Shown here piece after piece: positions 28,049 to 37,730 of a stretch of DNA of 64,000 bases. The DNA comes from Edwardsiella hoshinae NBRC 105699 = ATCC 33379. GTDB taxonomy: Bacteria > Pseudomonadota > Gammaproteobacteria > Enterobacterales > Enterobacteriaceae. The translations under genes were made by a program, and so were the position numbers. Under the pieces are notes generated by a model that had not been told where the DNA came from, did no database searches, and worked only from the letters and a program-made list of their open reading frames with translations. Location of the stretch: the NCBI RefSeq assembly GCF_000474215.1, contig NZ_BAUC01000034.1, positions 1 to 64,000 of the forward strand, given 5' to 3'. Every line of letters begins with the position of its first letter. The stretch's first letter is position 1.

Positions 28049-30595
28049 ATGAACAAGAATGAAAGTGTCAGCGTATCGCGCCGCCGTTTTCTGTCACAGC
28101 TGGGCGGTCTGACCGCCATCGGCCTGTTAGGTCCCTCCCTGCTGGTCGCCCGCGATGCGCGGGCGACCACCGCGGGCGCCGCCTCTGGCTCCCAGGAGGG
28201 GATACTGACCGGCTCCCACTGGGGCGCCATCCGCGCTACGGTGGTGGATGGGCGCTTCGTCGCCGCCAAGCCTTTCGAACTGGATAAATACCCCTCCAAA
28301 ATGGTAGCGGGGCTGCCGGACCATGTGCATAACACCGCCCGCATCCGCTACCCGATGGTACGCATCGACTGGATGCGCAAGCGCCACCTCAGCGATACGC
28401 GCCAACGCGGCGACAACCGCTTCGTACGTGTCAGTTGGGATGAGGCGTTAGATCTGTTCTACCAAGAGTTGGAGCGTATCCAGACCACGTACGGCCCCAG
28501 CGCCCTACTGAGCGGCAGCGGCTGGCAGTCCACCGGCATGTTCCACAATGCCGCCGGCATGATGGGGCGTGCGCTGGCGCTGCACGGCAACTCCGTCTCG
28601 ACCGGCGGAGACTACTCCACCGGTGCGGCGCAAGTAATCCTGCCACGGGTGGTCGGTTCGATGGAGGTCTACGAACAGCAAACCTCCTGGCCGTTGGTGC
28701 TGGAAAACAGCCAGACTATCGTACTGTGGGGCTCCGATCTGGTGAAGAACCAGCAGGCTAACTGGTGGTGCCCGGATCACGACGTCTACCAATACTATGC
28801 TCAGTTGAAAGAGAAGGTCGCCAACGGCGCCATCCGGGTGATCAGCATCGATACGGTCGTCTCCTCCACTCACGACTACCTGGGACGCGACAAGGTGCAG
28901 CACATCGCCGTCAATCCGCAGACCGACGTACCGTTGCAGCTGGCGCTAGCCCATACCCTGTATACCGAAAAACTGTACGATGCCCATTTCCTGGATAACT
29001 ATACCGTCGGCTTCGACCAGTTCCTGCCCTATCTGTTAGGGACGCAGGACGGCCAGCCAAAGGATGCCGAATGGGCCGCCAAACTGACCGGTATCGATGC
29101 CGAGACCATTCGCGCCCTGGCACGCCAGATGGCCGCGGGGCGGACTCAGATCATCGCCGGCTGGTGCGTCCAACGCATGCAACACGGCGAACAATGGGCC
29201 TGGATGATCGTGGTGTTGGCCGCCATGCTGGGCCAGATCGGCCTACCGGGGGGCGGATTCGGTTTCGGTTGGCACTACAACGGCGCTGGCACCCCAAGCC
29301 GTAAAGGGGTCATCCTTAGCGGCTTCTCCGGCGCTACCAACACGCCGCCGCTGCATAATAACAGCGACTACCGTGGCTACAGCAGCACCATTCCCATCGC
29401 ACGCTTTATCGACGCCATGCTGGAGCCAGGCAAAACCATCGACTGGAATGGCAAGCAGGTGAAACTACCGCCGTTGAAGATGTGTGTTTTCGCCGGCACC
29501 AACCCGTTCCATCGCCATCAGCAGATCAACCGGATGATCGCTGGCTGGCAGACGCTGGAGACGGTGGTGGCGATTGACAACCAATGGACCGCCACCTGCC
29601 GCTTCGCCGACATCGTATTGCCGGCGACCACCCAGTTCGAGCGCAACGATCTGGATCAGTACGGCAACCATTCTAATCGCGGCATCCTGGCGATGAAGCA
29701 ACTGGTTCCGCCGCAGTTCGAAGCGCGTAATGACTTCGACATCTTCCGTGATCTCTGCCGGCGTTTTAACCGTGAACAGGCCTTCAGCGAAGGGCTGGAT
29801 GAGATGGGCTGGATCAAGCGCATCTATCAGGAGGGAGCACAACAAGGGAAAGGGCGTGGCATTCACTTGCCGGCGTTCGACACCTTCTGGAACCAGAGCG
29901 GCTACGTGGAGTTCGGCGATCCGCAGCTGTTCGTACGCCATCAGGCATTCCGCGACGATCCGGATCTGGAGCCGCTCGGTACCCCAAGCGGATTAATCGA
30001 GATCTACTCCAAGAGTATCGCCGACCTGCATTACCGTGACTGCCAAGGCCACCCGATGTGGTTCGAAAAGGTGGAACGCTCCCACGGCGGTCCCGGCTCG
30101 GCCCGTTTCCCGTTACACCTACAATCGGTACACCCCGACTTCCGCCTGCACTCACAACTGTGTGAATCGGAAACGTTGCGCGCGCACTACAGCGTGGCGG
30201 GACGAGAGCCGGTATTCATCAGCCCACAGGACGCCCAAGCACGCGGGATCCGCAACGGCGACGTAGTCCGGGTATTCAACGATCGTGGCCAAGTGCTGGC
30301 CGGTGCCGTGGTTTCCGACCGCTATGTTCCAGGGGTGATCCGCATCCACGAGGGCGCGTGGTACGATCCGGATCGCGGTGGCGTAGCCGGGGCGCTGTGT
30401 AAGTATGGCAACCCCAACGTGCTGACACTGGACATCGGTTCTTCACGCCTGGCGCAAGCCACCAGCGCCCACACCGCCATCGTCGAAATCGAGAAGTACC
30501 GTGGCCCGCTGGAGCCGGTCAGCGCCTTTAATGGACCCCAGGAGATGGTGGCGCAATGCCACTACGTGCCGATGCCGGCGGAGAGCCAAGCATGA
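28049..30595 (+). CDS. torA: Periplasmic TMAO reductase TorA
   Basis: Molybdenum (bis-MGD) enzyme of 848 residues reducing trimethylamine N-oxide to trimethylamine in the periplasm. The Tat signal contains SRRRFL (10-15) and a hydrophobic stretch ending near RDARA. The molybdenum-ligand serine is expected at S190 in GGDYSTGAAQV. DMSO/TMAO reductase domains follow, with a C-terminal cofactor-binding fold from about residue 700. Its stop codon overlaps the torD start. Confidence 0.98.
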   Translation: MNKNESVSVSRRRFLSQLGGLTAIGLLGPSLLVARDARATTAGAASGSQEGILTGSHWGAIRATVVDGRFVAAKPFELDKYPSKMVAGLPDHVHNTARIRYPMVRIDWMRKRHLSDTRQRGDNRFVRVSWDEALDLFYQELERIQTTYGPSALLSGSGWQSTGMFHNAAGMMGRALALHGNSVSTGGDYSTGAAQVILPRVVGSMEVYEQQTSWPLVLENSQTIVLWGSDLVKNQQANWWCPDHDVYQYYAQLKEKVANGAIRVISIDTVVSSTHDYLGRDKVQHIAVNPQTDVPLQLALAHTLYTEKLYDAHFLDNYTVGFDQFLPYLLGTQDGQPKDAEWAAKLTGIDAETIRALARQMAAGRTQIIAGWCVQRMQHGEQWAWMIVVLAAMLGQIGLPGGGFGFGWHYNGAGTPSRKGVILSGFSGATNTPPLHNNSDYRGYSSTIPIARFIDAMLEPGKTIDWNGKQVKLPPLKMCVFAGTNPFHRHQQINRMIAGWQTLETVVAIDNQWTATCRFADIVLPATTQFERNDLDQYGNHSNRGILAMKQLVPPQFEARNDFDIFRDLCRRFNREQAFSEGLDEMGWIKRIYQEGAQQGKGRGIHLPAFDTFWNQSGYVEFGDPQLFVRHQAFRDDPDLEPLGTPSGLIEIYSKSIADLHYRDCQGHPMWFEKVERSHGGPGSARFPLHLQSVHPDFRLHSQLCESETLRAHYSVAGREPVFISPQDAQARGIRNGDVVRVFNDRGQVLAGAVVSDRYVPGVIRIHEGAWYDPDRGGVAGALCKYGNPNVLTLDIGSSRLAQATSAHTAIVEIEKYRGPLEPVSAFNGPQEMVAQCHYVPMPAESQA

Positions 30596-31275
30596 ACGTC
30601 GCCACCCCGCTGACTGCCCAGCACTATGCCTGCCTGTATGCCTGGCTGGCGGGGCTGTTCGCCCGCGAGCAGGATGAGACTCAGTTAGCGCATCTCCAGT
30701 CATCCGAGACGCGCGACTGGCTCGCCATGCTGGCGCAACAGCCGACGCTCGCGCCAGCGGTAAACGCGCTGCGCCAAGCGCTAAACGCGCTGGCCCATCG
30801 CCCCGATGCCCGCCTCGAACTGGCAGCGGACTTCGCCGGTCTGTTCCTACTGTCGCAGAAGCGGGCGGCGTTGCCCTACGCCTCCTGCTATCAAGGCGAG
30901 AGGGCGCGTTTCTGCCAATCGGCCTGTGATGAGATGCATCGCCTGCTGAGCCAAGCGGGAATGCAGCTCAGCGCCGACTTTCCCGAGCCTGAGGATCACC
31001 TGGCCATCTTCCTGGAGTTACTCAGCCATCTGCACTTCGCCAGCCTGACGCCAGCAGAGGCGTCGCCAGCGCAAGGCGAGCCATTGCGGCAGCGCACGCT
31101 GACGCTGCTGCTCACCTGGTTACCGGAGTTCGATGAGTTGTGTCGCCAGCACGATCCCTTCGGCTTGTATGCCGCACTGAGCCAATTACTGTTGGCCCTG
31201 GTACGGCTCGACGCCGCCGCAGGGAGCGCAAGTGAGGCGAGGAAAGATTCAGCAACACCAGCGATATCATTATAA
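30592..31275 (+). CDS. torD: TorA-specific chaperone TorD
   Basis: Cytosolic chaperone of 227 residues that binds the TorA signal and core and assists molybdenum cofactor insertion before Tat export. The all-helical TorD/DmsD fold is recognisable by AADFAGLFLLSQKRAALPYASCY and PEDHLAIFLELLSHL. The frame is open from 30556, but the ATG at 30592 overlaps the torA stop (ATGA) and begins MNVATPL, so it was chosen. Last gene of torCAD. Confidence 0.94.
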   Translation: MNVATPLTAQHYACLYAWLAGLFAREQDETQLAHLQSSETRDWLAMLAQQPTLAPAVNALRQALNALAHRPDARLELAADFAGLFLLSQKRAALPYASCYQGERARFCQSACDEMHRLLSQAGMQLSADFPEPEDHLAIFLELLSHLHFASLTPAEASPAQGEPLRQRTLTLLLTWLPEFDELCRQHDPFGLYAALSQLLLALVRLDAAAGSASEARKDSATPAISL

Positions 31276-31295
31276 AAAATTATAAAAAACCATTT

Positions 31296-31322
31296 CGGGC
31301 AGATTATTCTGCCCGTTTTTTT
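31296..31322 (+). terminator. torCAD terminator
   Basis: CGGGCA, loop GATTATTC, TGCCCG, then seven or more T residues, 20 bases after torD. Confidence 0.92.
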
Positions 31323-31464
31323 ATTTCTCATGCGCTTAGCTGGCGAGCTTGCGGGTAGAGCCACTGCGCCGAAAATAGCGGGGAAAACTTCATCACCCGG
31401 AAAAAGTGAGCCTGCTTCGTGCCCAGCCGCTCATGCCAGGCACGTCGCTAACGAACTTCCCCCC

Positions 31465-32382
31465 TCAGTCGAGGCGACAGTGGCTGTCGGGGCAGACGCG
31501 CGCCAGATGGGTATGATCGTTGATCATATCGCGCAGATTGGACTCTACCGTATGGGCCATGGCGTTTAACGGTAGATCATTAGCCTCGGTACCGAACGGA
31601 TCCTCCAGCTCTTCCGCCAGGGCATCCAGGGCGATAAAGGTGTAAGAGATAAAGACCGAAACCAAGGGCGTCATATAGTGCAGATCGGTAACCAGCGCGA
31701 AAGGGAGCAGCGCACAGAAGACATAGACGGTGCGATGGACGATCAGACTATAGGCGAAGGGGATCGGCGTATTCGAGATACGCTCACAGCCACCTAAAAT
31801 CACCGATAGCTGGTTGAGATTGGTATCGATGGTCTGGAAGTCGATATCACTCAAGTAACCGCGCCGGCGCTGCTCCCCCAGCCACTGTCCCATCAGTTGC
31901 AACAGGCGGTTACAGGGGGAGTAACTCGTCAGTACCGCCGCCTTGTCTTGGGCGGGCAACAGCCGGGTTAGCTCCATCGCCATCGGTTCGTGGCGTAGAT
32001 GGTGTTTCAGCGCATAGGTAAAGGCGGTCAGCAACATAGCGAATCGGCGATGCTCTCCGCCGGGATGCGGCATCAGACTAATAGCTTGGCGCATCAACGA
32101 ACGGGTAGTGATCAGCAACGAGCCCCACAATACCCGCGCCTCAATGAAGCGGGCATAACTGGCGTTGTTGCGAAAACCGAGGAAGATGGCAATCGCCACC
32201 CCCAGCAGGCTAAAAGGCCCCAAGGTCAGATTGACGTTGAAATCCTCATGCCAGTGGTAGCACAACACCGCCAGGCAAGAGACGATGAAATTAAGACTGA
32301 GTCGGAAAAGAATATTCGGCAACACCGAACCATGCCAGACGAACAAGCGCCGGAACCAGTGTTGCGGGGGTCTAACGATCAT
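31465..32382 (-). CDS. yneE: Bestrophin-like chloride channel family protein YneE
   Basis: Membrane protein of 305 residues of the bestrophin/YneE family, expected to form a pentameric anion or ion channel in the inner membrane. It has hydrophobic segments near residues 20-45, 55-75, 215-235 and 240-260, and the hallmark acidic motif EELEDPFG (about 258-265). It is monocistronic, with no neighbours that hint at a pathway. Confidence 0.88.
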   Translation of the reverse strand: MIVRPPQHWFRRLFVWHGSVLPNILFRLSLNFIVSCLAVLCYHWHEDFNVNLTLGPFSLLGVAIAIFLGFRNNASYARFIEARVLWGSLLITTRSLMRQAISLMPHPGGEHRRFAMLLTAFTYALKHHLRHEPMAMELTRLLPAQDKAAVLTSYSPCNRLLQLMGQWLGEQRRRGYLSDIDFQTIDTNLNQLSVILGGCERISNTPIPFAYSLIVHRTVYVFCALLPFALVTDLHYMTPLVSVFISYTFIALDALAEELEDPFGTEANDLPLNAMAHTVESNLRDMINDHTHLARVCPDSHCRLD

Positions 32383-32888
32383 ACTGAATTACTCGGAAAA
32401 ACGACACCGCGCACATGACGGGGGAACATCCCTACGGTCGTCGTCCCTGCGCGGTACGGGGCGGCGGCGCGCCAGTGTACGCCTGTGATCATCACGGCAG
32501 CAACCGTTAGCCGCGCCTCGTCTCCCCGCTCGGGCAAAAAAGCGCCATCTGCCGGTAAAACAGAGGAAAAGCGGCGTTTTATCGGCCATCTCCCGCTGGA
32601 AAGCATGCTTGCCAGTCATCCACTTTGCACAGTTCCCCCCGCACAAAGCGAGGCGCTCAGCTAGCGTTACAACACTCGGCCTCACTAATCACAGCCATTT
32701 TTTGCAGTGATTCCGATCATGGATTATTACTAGGTAGAGTCCTGAGGTGCAGCGACAATCGATGCCGCACGCCAGGGAGTGGAAATCGAGTCACCCTGCC
32801 GTCGTCGCTGGGACGATGTCAGGTAAATTACGCGCGGCGCCGCGTCCCCGTGCTTAGGAACGCCCGCTCGACGGGTTAGGGAGTTACC
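32383..32888 (+). other. Long region before hdeD-like gene
   Basis: 506 bases with only overlapping short frames and no recognisable protein. A possible sigma-70 promoter is TTGCAG (32702-32707), 17 bases, TATTAC (32725-32730), which would give a leader of about 150 bases for the hdeD-like gene. The stretch at 32400-32530 is GC-rich and belongs to neither neighbour. Confidence 0.35.
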
Positions 32889-33458
32889 ATGATTTACTTC
32901 GATCGCAACCATCTATTGCAACTGGATCCACGCTTTCTCAAACAACAACGCATCGCGTTAGTGATCCTTTCGCTGCTGTTGCTGCTCGGCGGCTTGTTCT
33001 GCCTGTTTCGCCCGCTCACCTCCGGCGATGCCCTAAGTGCCATACTGGGTATCTTGATGATGTTGAGTGGCGTCGGCCTGATCATCGGCATGGTTGCCAA
33101 CCGCGCCAATAACTTCTGGCCGATGGTCGGCGGTGTATTGATGGGGATCGCCTATTTGGTGATGGGCTTCATTTTTATCCGTAGCCCACAGATCGGCCTG
33201 TTCACCGTCGCCGTACTGGTCGCCACGCTGTTCGCTCTGGGGGGGATCGCCCGCCTGGTGGCCGGCTTTAAACTCAAAGGCGCCAGCGGCGGTTGGCTAC
33301 AGGTTGTCATCGGTTTGCTGGATCTGATTATCGCCTGGATGCTGATCAGCGCCGGACCTCAAGATTCCATCCTGCTGGTAACCATGATCGTCGGCATTGA
33401 GATGTTGTTCAGCTCCTTTAGCCTGTTCCAGGTCGCCCAGATGCTGAAGGCACGTTAA
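32889..33458 (+). CDS. hdeD: HdeD-like (DUF308) membrane protein
   Basis: Inner-membrane protein of 189 residues with six hydrophobic segments, matching E. coli HdeD across its length (NNFWPMVGG, GLLDLIIAWML). HdeD is linked to acid resistance at high cell density in E. coli. Here hdeA, hdeB and gadE are not adjacent, so the acid role is uncertain. GGGAG lies before the ATG. Confidence 0.85.
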   Translation: MIYFDRNHLLQLDPRFLKQQRIALVILSLLLLLGGLFCLFRPLTSGDALSAILGILMMLSGVGLIIGMVANRANNFWPMVGGVLMGIAYLVMGFIFIRSPQIGLFTVAVLVATLFALGGIARLVAGFKLKGASGGWLQVVIGLLDLIIAWMLISAGPQDSILLVTMIVGIEMLFSSFSLFQVAQMLKAR

Positions 33459-33476
33459 CGCTCGACAGACACGACG

Positions 33477-33504
33477 ACGGGGCGCCCTAAGGCGCCCCGT
33501 TTCA
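33477..33504. terminator. Terminator between hdeD and fucO
   Basis: ACGGGGCGCC, loop CTAA, GGCGCCCCGT then TTCATT. Perfect stem between convergent genes; the T-tract is short. Confidence 0.7.
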
Positions 33505-33519
33505 TTGCTAGGTATAAAC

Positions 33520-34668
33520 TTAATAAGCTTGGCGATAGAGTTGCTCAATATCCTGAAGCGTCGCGCTACGCGGATTGCCCCCGGTGCACACATCGGCCAG
33601 CGCCGCCGCGGCCAATTGCGCAATATCCTCCTCACACACCCCGACCTCACGCAGCGCGGGGGGAATGCCCACCTCGCGATTCAATGCCTCGACCGCCTCG
33701 ACCGCCGCCCTCTGTGCCTGCTCCAGGCTCAGCCCATCACAGGCGACACCTAACGCCCGAGCGATATCGCGGAATTTCTCGCCACAGGCGGCAGCGTTAT
33801 AACGCATCACATGCGGCAACAGGATAGCGTTAGCCACACCATGCGGCGTGTTATAGAACGCCCCCAACGGATGCGCCATGCCGTGTACCAGTCCGAGGCC
33901 GACGTTGGAGAAGCCCATTCCCGCCACATACTGCCCCAGAGCCATCGTTGCGCCGGCCTCGGCATCGCCGCGCACCGAATCGCGCAAAGCACCGCCGATC
34001 AGTTCGATAGCCTTGAGATGTAGGGCATCGGTCAACGCCCAGGCACCGCGAGTAAGATACCCCTCGATGGCATGAGTCAGAGCATCGACCCCGGTCGCCG
34101 CCTTCAATGCTGGCGGCATGCCGTCCATCATATCGGCGTCGATAAATGCCGCCTGCGGAATATCGTGCGGATCGACACAGACAAACTTACGCCGTTGTTC
34201 CTCATCGGTAATGACGTAGTTAATAGTTACCTCGGCGGCGGTGCCGGCGGTAGTCGGTATCGCCAGGATCGGCACGCTCGGCCGCGTAGTCGGTGATAGC
34301 CCCTCCAGGCTACGCACATCCTCAAAGGCAGGGTTATTGCTGATGATACCGATCGCCTTGCAGGTATCCTGCGGCGAACCACCGCCGATGGCGATCAGAT
34401 AGTCGGCATCACACTCACGGAATACCGCCAAGCCCTGCTGCACTACCCGGATGGTCGGATTGGGCACCACTCCGTCGAACAACGCATAGGGCAAACCGGC
34501 GCGGTCCAGATGAGCGGTAACGCGGGCGACGGCACCACAGGCGACCAGAGTACGATCGGTGACGATCAACGCCTTACGGTAACCACGGCGTAGGATCTCT
34601 CTGGGTAATTCGGCGATGGCGCCGCGGCCAAACCAAGCGGTCTCGTTCAAGATCATGCGATGTGCCAT
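33520..34668 (-). CDS. fucO: Lactaldehyde reductase FucO
   Basis: Iron-dependent group III alcohol dehydrogenase of 382 residues that reduces L-lactaldehyde to L-1,2-propanediol in anaerobic fucose and rhamnose breakdown. It shows the NAD-binding GGGSPQD, the metal-ligand region DALTHAIEGY (Asp, His) and HGMAHPLGAFYNTPHG (two His). Sequence is very close to E. coli FucO. It lies 10 bases downstream of fucA. Confidence 0.98.
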   Translation of the reverse strand: MAHRMILNETAWFGRGAIAELPREILRRGYRKALIVTDRTLVACGAVARVTAHLDRAGLPYALFDGVVPNPTIRVVQQGLAVFRECDADYLIAIGGGSPQDTCKAIGIISNNPAFEDVRSLEGLSPTTRPSVPILAIPTTAGTAAEVTINYVITDEEQRRKFVCVDPHDIPQAAFIDADMMDGMPPALKAATGVDALTHAIEGYLTRGAWALTDALHLKAIELIGGALRDSVRGDAEAGATMALGQYVAGMGFSNVGLGLVHGMAHPLGAFYNTPHGVANAILLPHVMRYNAAACGEKFRDIARALGVACDGLSLEQAQRAAVEAVEALNREVGIPPALREVGVCEEDIAQLAAAALADVCTGGNPRSATLQDIEQLYRQAY

Positions 34669-34678
34669 GTCCGTTCCC

Positions 34679-35326
34679 TCACTCTTCGATGCGTAAGCCG
34701 TACGTTTTAAACTTCTCCAAGACCACCGCGATCTCTTCGTCAGACAGTACCGGCACCGGATCGGCGATCGCCAAGGTGGTAAGATACAACTGGGCTAATA
34801 CCTCGACTTCATGAGCCAACCACAATGCCTTTTGCAAGTTTTCGCCGCAGGCGATCAAACCATGGTGCTGTAGCAGCGTCGCCTTACGGTACTTCAACGC
34901 CTCGGTGACATATTCTGATAGGGCCTGAGTGCCGAAGGTGGCATAGGGAGCGCAAGGGATGGTATTTCCCCCGGCGGCGGCGATCATATAGTGGATCGCC
35001 GGGATAGGACGGTTCAGGATCGAGACGGCGGTACAGTGGATGGCATGATTATGTACCACCGCATTGGCATCCGGGCGCGCCTGATAGGCGGCCAAATGGA
35101 AACGCCATTCGCTGGAGGGGAGTTTGCCCTCTTCATGGCGTCCCGCCCCATCGACATAGACGATTTGCTCGCTACGCAGCTGTTCATAAGGAATACCGGT
35201 CGGGGTAATCAGCATGCCGTCACGATAGCGCACGCTGACGTTACCCGCCGTGCCCTGATTCAGCCCAAGACGCGTCATCTCCAGGCAGGTATCGATAATG
35301 GCACGCGCCAGTGTTTCTCTTTCCAT
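34679..35326 (-). CDS. fucA: L-fuculose-1-phosphate aldolase FucA
   Basis: Zinc class II aldolase of 215 residues that splits L-fuculose 1-phosphate into dihydroxyacetone phosphate and L-lactaldehyde. The zinc histidines are in VVHNHAIH (about 92-94) and HHGLIACGE (about 155); the catalytic Glu is at about residue 73 (SSEWRFH). It is the first gene of fucAO, divergent from fucPIKUR. Confidence 0.97.
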   Translation of the reverse strand: MERETLARAIIDTCLEMTRLGLNQGTAGNVSVRYRDGMLITPTGIPYEQLRSEQIVYVDGAGRHEEGKLPSSEWRFHLAAYQARPDANAVVHNHAIHCTAVSILNRPIPAIHYMIAAAGGNTIPCAPYATFGTQALSEYVTEALKYRKATLLQHHGLIACGENLQKALWLAHEVEVLAQLYLTTLAIADPVPVLSDEEIAVVLEKFKTYGLRIEE

Positions 35327-35480
35327 GGTTAACCTCTCTCAGGGTGATAGCGAACAGATCTGTTGCCCGAGCCTGCCCGTTCGATACGCAGGCCGCTGTG
35401 ACTGTCGCACTAATTTCTCTTAATATCTGCCACCCATATTTCTCCTGAATATCGGTGCGGGAAACCGCTAGGTATTATTT

Positions 35481-35496
35481 TGTGACCGGCTTCAAG
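35481..35496. promoter_or_regulatory. CRP-like site, fucA side
   Basis: TGTGA-CCGGCT-TCAAG: eight of ten consensus positions. It lies about 155 bases before fucA. Confidence 0.45.
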
Positions 35497-35570
35497 ACTA
35501 TTCCCTGCTCACAGCGAAATTCACGACAAATAAGTCATGAAAAAATGTCCGTTTCAGCGATTCATGGACT

Positions 35571-35610
35571 AAACGGGCAAGCCGATTGATTTATTAACAA
35601 TTGCCCGTTT
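35571..35610. repeat. Perfect 10-bp inverted repeat in fuc control region
   Basis: AAACGGGCAA (35571-35580) and TTGCCCGTTT (35601-35610) are exact inverted copies separated by 20 bases, followed by an AT-rich run on the right. It could be a regulator operator (FucR is a candidate) or an RNA hairpin. A weaker related copy, TGTCCGTTTCAG, lies at about 35546. Confidence 0.7.
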
Positions 35611-35695
35611 TAAATAAAAAATGCCTATTCGGTCATTCTCCCTGTGTATTTAAATTAAATACCAGCACAAACGGTCATCTATTTAATCGCGATAG

Positions 35696-35711
35696 GGTGA
35701 CTGGCTTCACA
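35696..35711. promoter_or_regulatory. CRP-like site, middle of fuc control region
   Basis: GGTGA-CTGGCT-TCACA: nine of ten consensus positions. Confidence 0.6.
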
Positions 35712-35734
35712 CTTCCCCCGCCAGGCGAATTAAA

Positions 35735-35750
35735 TGTGATTGGTTTCATA
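35735..35750. promoter_or_regulatory. CRP-like site, fucP side
   Basis: TGTGA-TTGGTT-TCATA: nine of ten consensus positions, 39 bases from the start of the preceding site. Confidence 0.6.
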
Positions 35751-36342
35751 TTTTCGGCGCTTTTTTATTTTGAGAATAGCATTGCGTTACGGCAACAGGG
35801 CATGATGTGGGCGCATTTGTCAGCGGATGGATACCGCCTACCCATGAACGGTGCAGATGGCAGAGAAGAACCCACTTCCCCGCCAGAACAGACGAGGATG
35901 AGATGAGTATACGCGATTTATTATCAGTAAATTATAGAATCAGCGTGCGTTTCCCTCTCCCCCCAGGGAGCTACGCGCCACGCCATAGTCCATCACTGAT
36001 AAGCGCGCATATTATTTCCTTTATTTCTAACCTTGGTGCTTTCTCTCAGGATAAGCGGAGAAATAATATCGCCGGCACACGCTTGTACTTTAATTTACTA
36101 AATGCATGCCGAGCTGCCATGAATATATTTGGCGAAAAAACCATCTCTTTTCTGGTCACGGCCATAGCACGCCTCACTATTTCGCCACTACGCGGCATCA
36201 TAGATAAGCGTTGCTTAAGCCACAGCGCCCGCCTGATTCCAGCGGGGCGCAATACTACCGATTACACCACAGCGGACGATTAACCTCATCGCCGCCGAAT
36301 AATTAAAACATCCCTATCCGATACAAATGTGGAGTGTTAGTC

Positions 36343-37647
36343 ATGTCCGATATTACGACCAAGAGTACTAGCGCAACAAACATTGCCTCGACGGCCACCC
36401 GCATCGCCGTCGTGCCTAAGACTATCTTATTTCCCTTTATTCTCTTAACCAGCTGCTTCGCGCTATGGGGGCTAGCCAATAATATGACGGATGTGCTGAT
36501 CGCACAGTTCCGTAAGGTCTTTACCCTCACCGATATGCAATCCGGCCTGGTGCAAACCGCTTTCTACGGGGCCTACTTCTGTCTGGCGCTACCCGCCGCC
36601 CTATTCATCAAACGTTTCAGCTACAAGGCGGGCGTGCTACTCGGCCTCGGTTTGTTCTGTAGCGGTGCATTGCTGTTTTACCCCGCCAGCCAGATCATGG
36701 CCTACGGCCCCTTTCTGATGGCCCTGTTCATTCTGGCCGGCGGGTTGTCTATTCTGGAGACCAGCGCCAACCCCTATATCATCGCGATGGGACCGCAAGA
36801 GACAGCGACTCGTCGCCTCAACCTGGCACAATCCTTTAATCCCATCGGCTCCATCACCGGCGTGTTGATCGGCAAGTTCTACATCCTGGCGCAACTCAAC
36901 CCGGCCAGCGACGCCGAGCGCGCCATCATGGATCCCGACGCGCTGGCTACCATCCAATCCGCCGAACTCTCCGCCGTGATGGGCCCCTATGTGGTGGTCG
37001 CCCTGGTGATCATCATGGTCTGGTTAGCCATCGCCTTTACCCGCATGCCCGTCGCCCACGACAGCAGCGCCAGCGATGGATCATTAAAGGAGAGCTTTAG
37101 CCGACTGCTCAGTAAGGGGTACTTTGTACGCGGCGTGATCGGCCAGTTTTTCTATGTCGGTGCCCAAATCGGTTGCTGGTCCTACACTATCCGCTATGTG
37201 ATGGCCGAGGTCGGCGGCAACGAGGCCGAGGCTTCCAGCTACCTGCTGCTCTCCATCGTGCTGTTCTCCGCCTTCCGTTTCGTCTGTACCGCCATGATGA
37301 AGTTCGTCTCGCCGGCTATCTTGCTCGGTCTGCTGGCTAGCCTGGCCTCCGTCAGCCTGCTGCTGGTGATGTTCGTCGGTGGCCTCACCGGGGTCTATGG
37401 CCTGGTGGCGGTCTCCGCTTGCATGTCGCTGATGTTCCCGACCATCTTCGGTTTGTCGGTGCATGGTCTGGGTAAAGACACCCAATTCGGTGGCAGCTGC
37501 CTGATCATGGCCATCCTCGGCGGCGCAGTGTTGACCGCCCTGATGGGCCAGATCTCCGACATGGCCGGTATCCGCATGGCCTTCCTCATCCCGCTGCTTG
37601 GCTTCATCTATTTGATTCACTTTGGTTTTAAAGGCCATAAGGCCTAA
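36343..37647 (+). CDS. fucP: L-fucose:proton symporter FucP
   Basis: Major facilitator superfamily transporter of 434 residues and 12 helices. The N-terminal block [19 protein letters not shown] and [10 protein letters not shown] are FucP family features. The ATG at 36343 has GGAG eight bases ahead and was preferred over an upstream start at 36334. It is the first gene of fucPIKUR, 83 bases before fucI. Confidence 0.96.
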   Translation: MSDITTKSTSATNIASTATRIAVVPKTILFPFILLTSCFALWGLANNMTDVLIAQFRKVFTLTDMQSGLVQTAFYGAYFCLALPAALFIKRFSYKAGVLLGLGLFCSGALLFYPASQIMAYGPFLMALFILAGGLSILETSANPYIIAMGPQETATRRLNLAQSFNPIGSITGVLIGKFYILAQLNPASDAERAIMDPDALATIQSAELSAVMGPYVVVALVIIMVWLAIAFTRMPVAHDSSASDGSLKESFSRLLSKGYFVRGVIGQFFYVGAQIGCWSYTIRYVMAEVGGNEAEASSYLLLSIVLFSAFRFVCTAMMKFVSPAILLGLLASLASVSLLLVMFVGGLTGVYGLVAVSACMSLMFPTIFGLSVHGLGKDTQFGGSCLIMAILGGAVLTALMGQISDMAGIRMAFLIPLLGFIYLIHFGFKGHKA

Positions 37648-37730
37648 GTCCAGCACATTGGCTCGGCTGGCATCCCCACGGCGGTGCCGCCCCGATATTG
37701 CGCATTAACCGATTACTACGAGGTAACAGC

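Larger units (their letters stand above)
35327..36342. promoter_or_regulatory. Long fucAO / fucPIKUR divergent control region
   Basis: 1,016 bases between the two divergent fucose operons, much AT-rich. It contains three CRP-like sites and a perfect 10-bp inverted repeat (listed separately). One open frame, 35903-36283 (126 codons), has a GAGG six bases before its ATG, but the translation resembles nothing I know and I do not call it a gene. Two other overlapping frames here look like noise. Confidence 0.6.

Noticed and set aside
32389-32685. Minus-strand open frame before hdeD
   Set aside because: Unrecognisable translation rich in Arg, overlapping other frames, with no ribosome site; typical of GC-rich non-coding DNA.
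35601-35906. 101-codon open frame in the fuc control region
   Set aside because: It covers two of the CRP-like sites, has no ribosome site and an unlikely composition.
37084-37656. 190-codon minus-strand frame inside fucP
   Set aside because: It is antisense to a strongly conserved transporter gene, with a composition typical of shadow frames.
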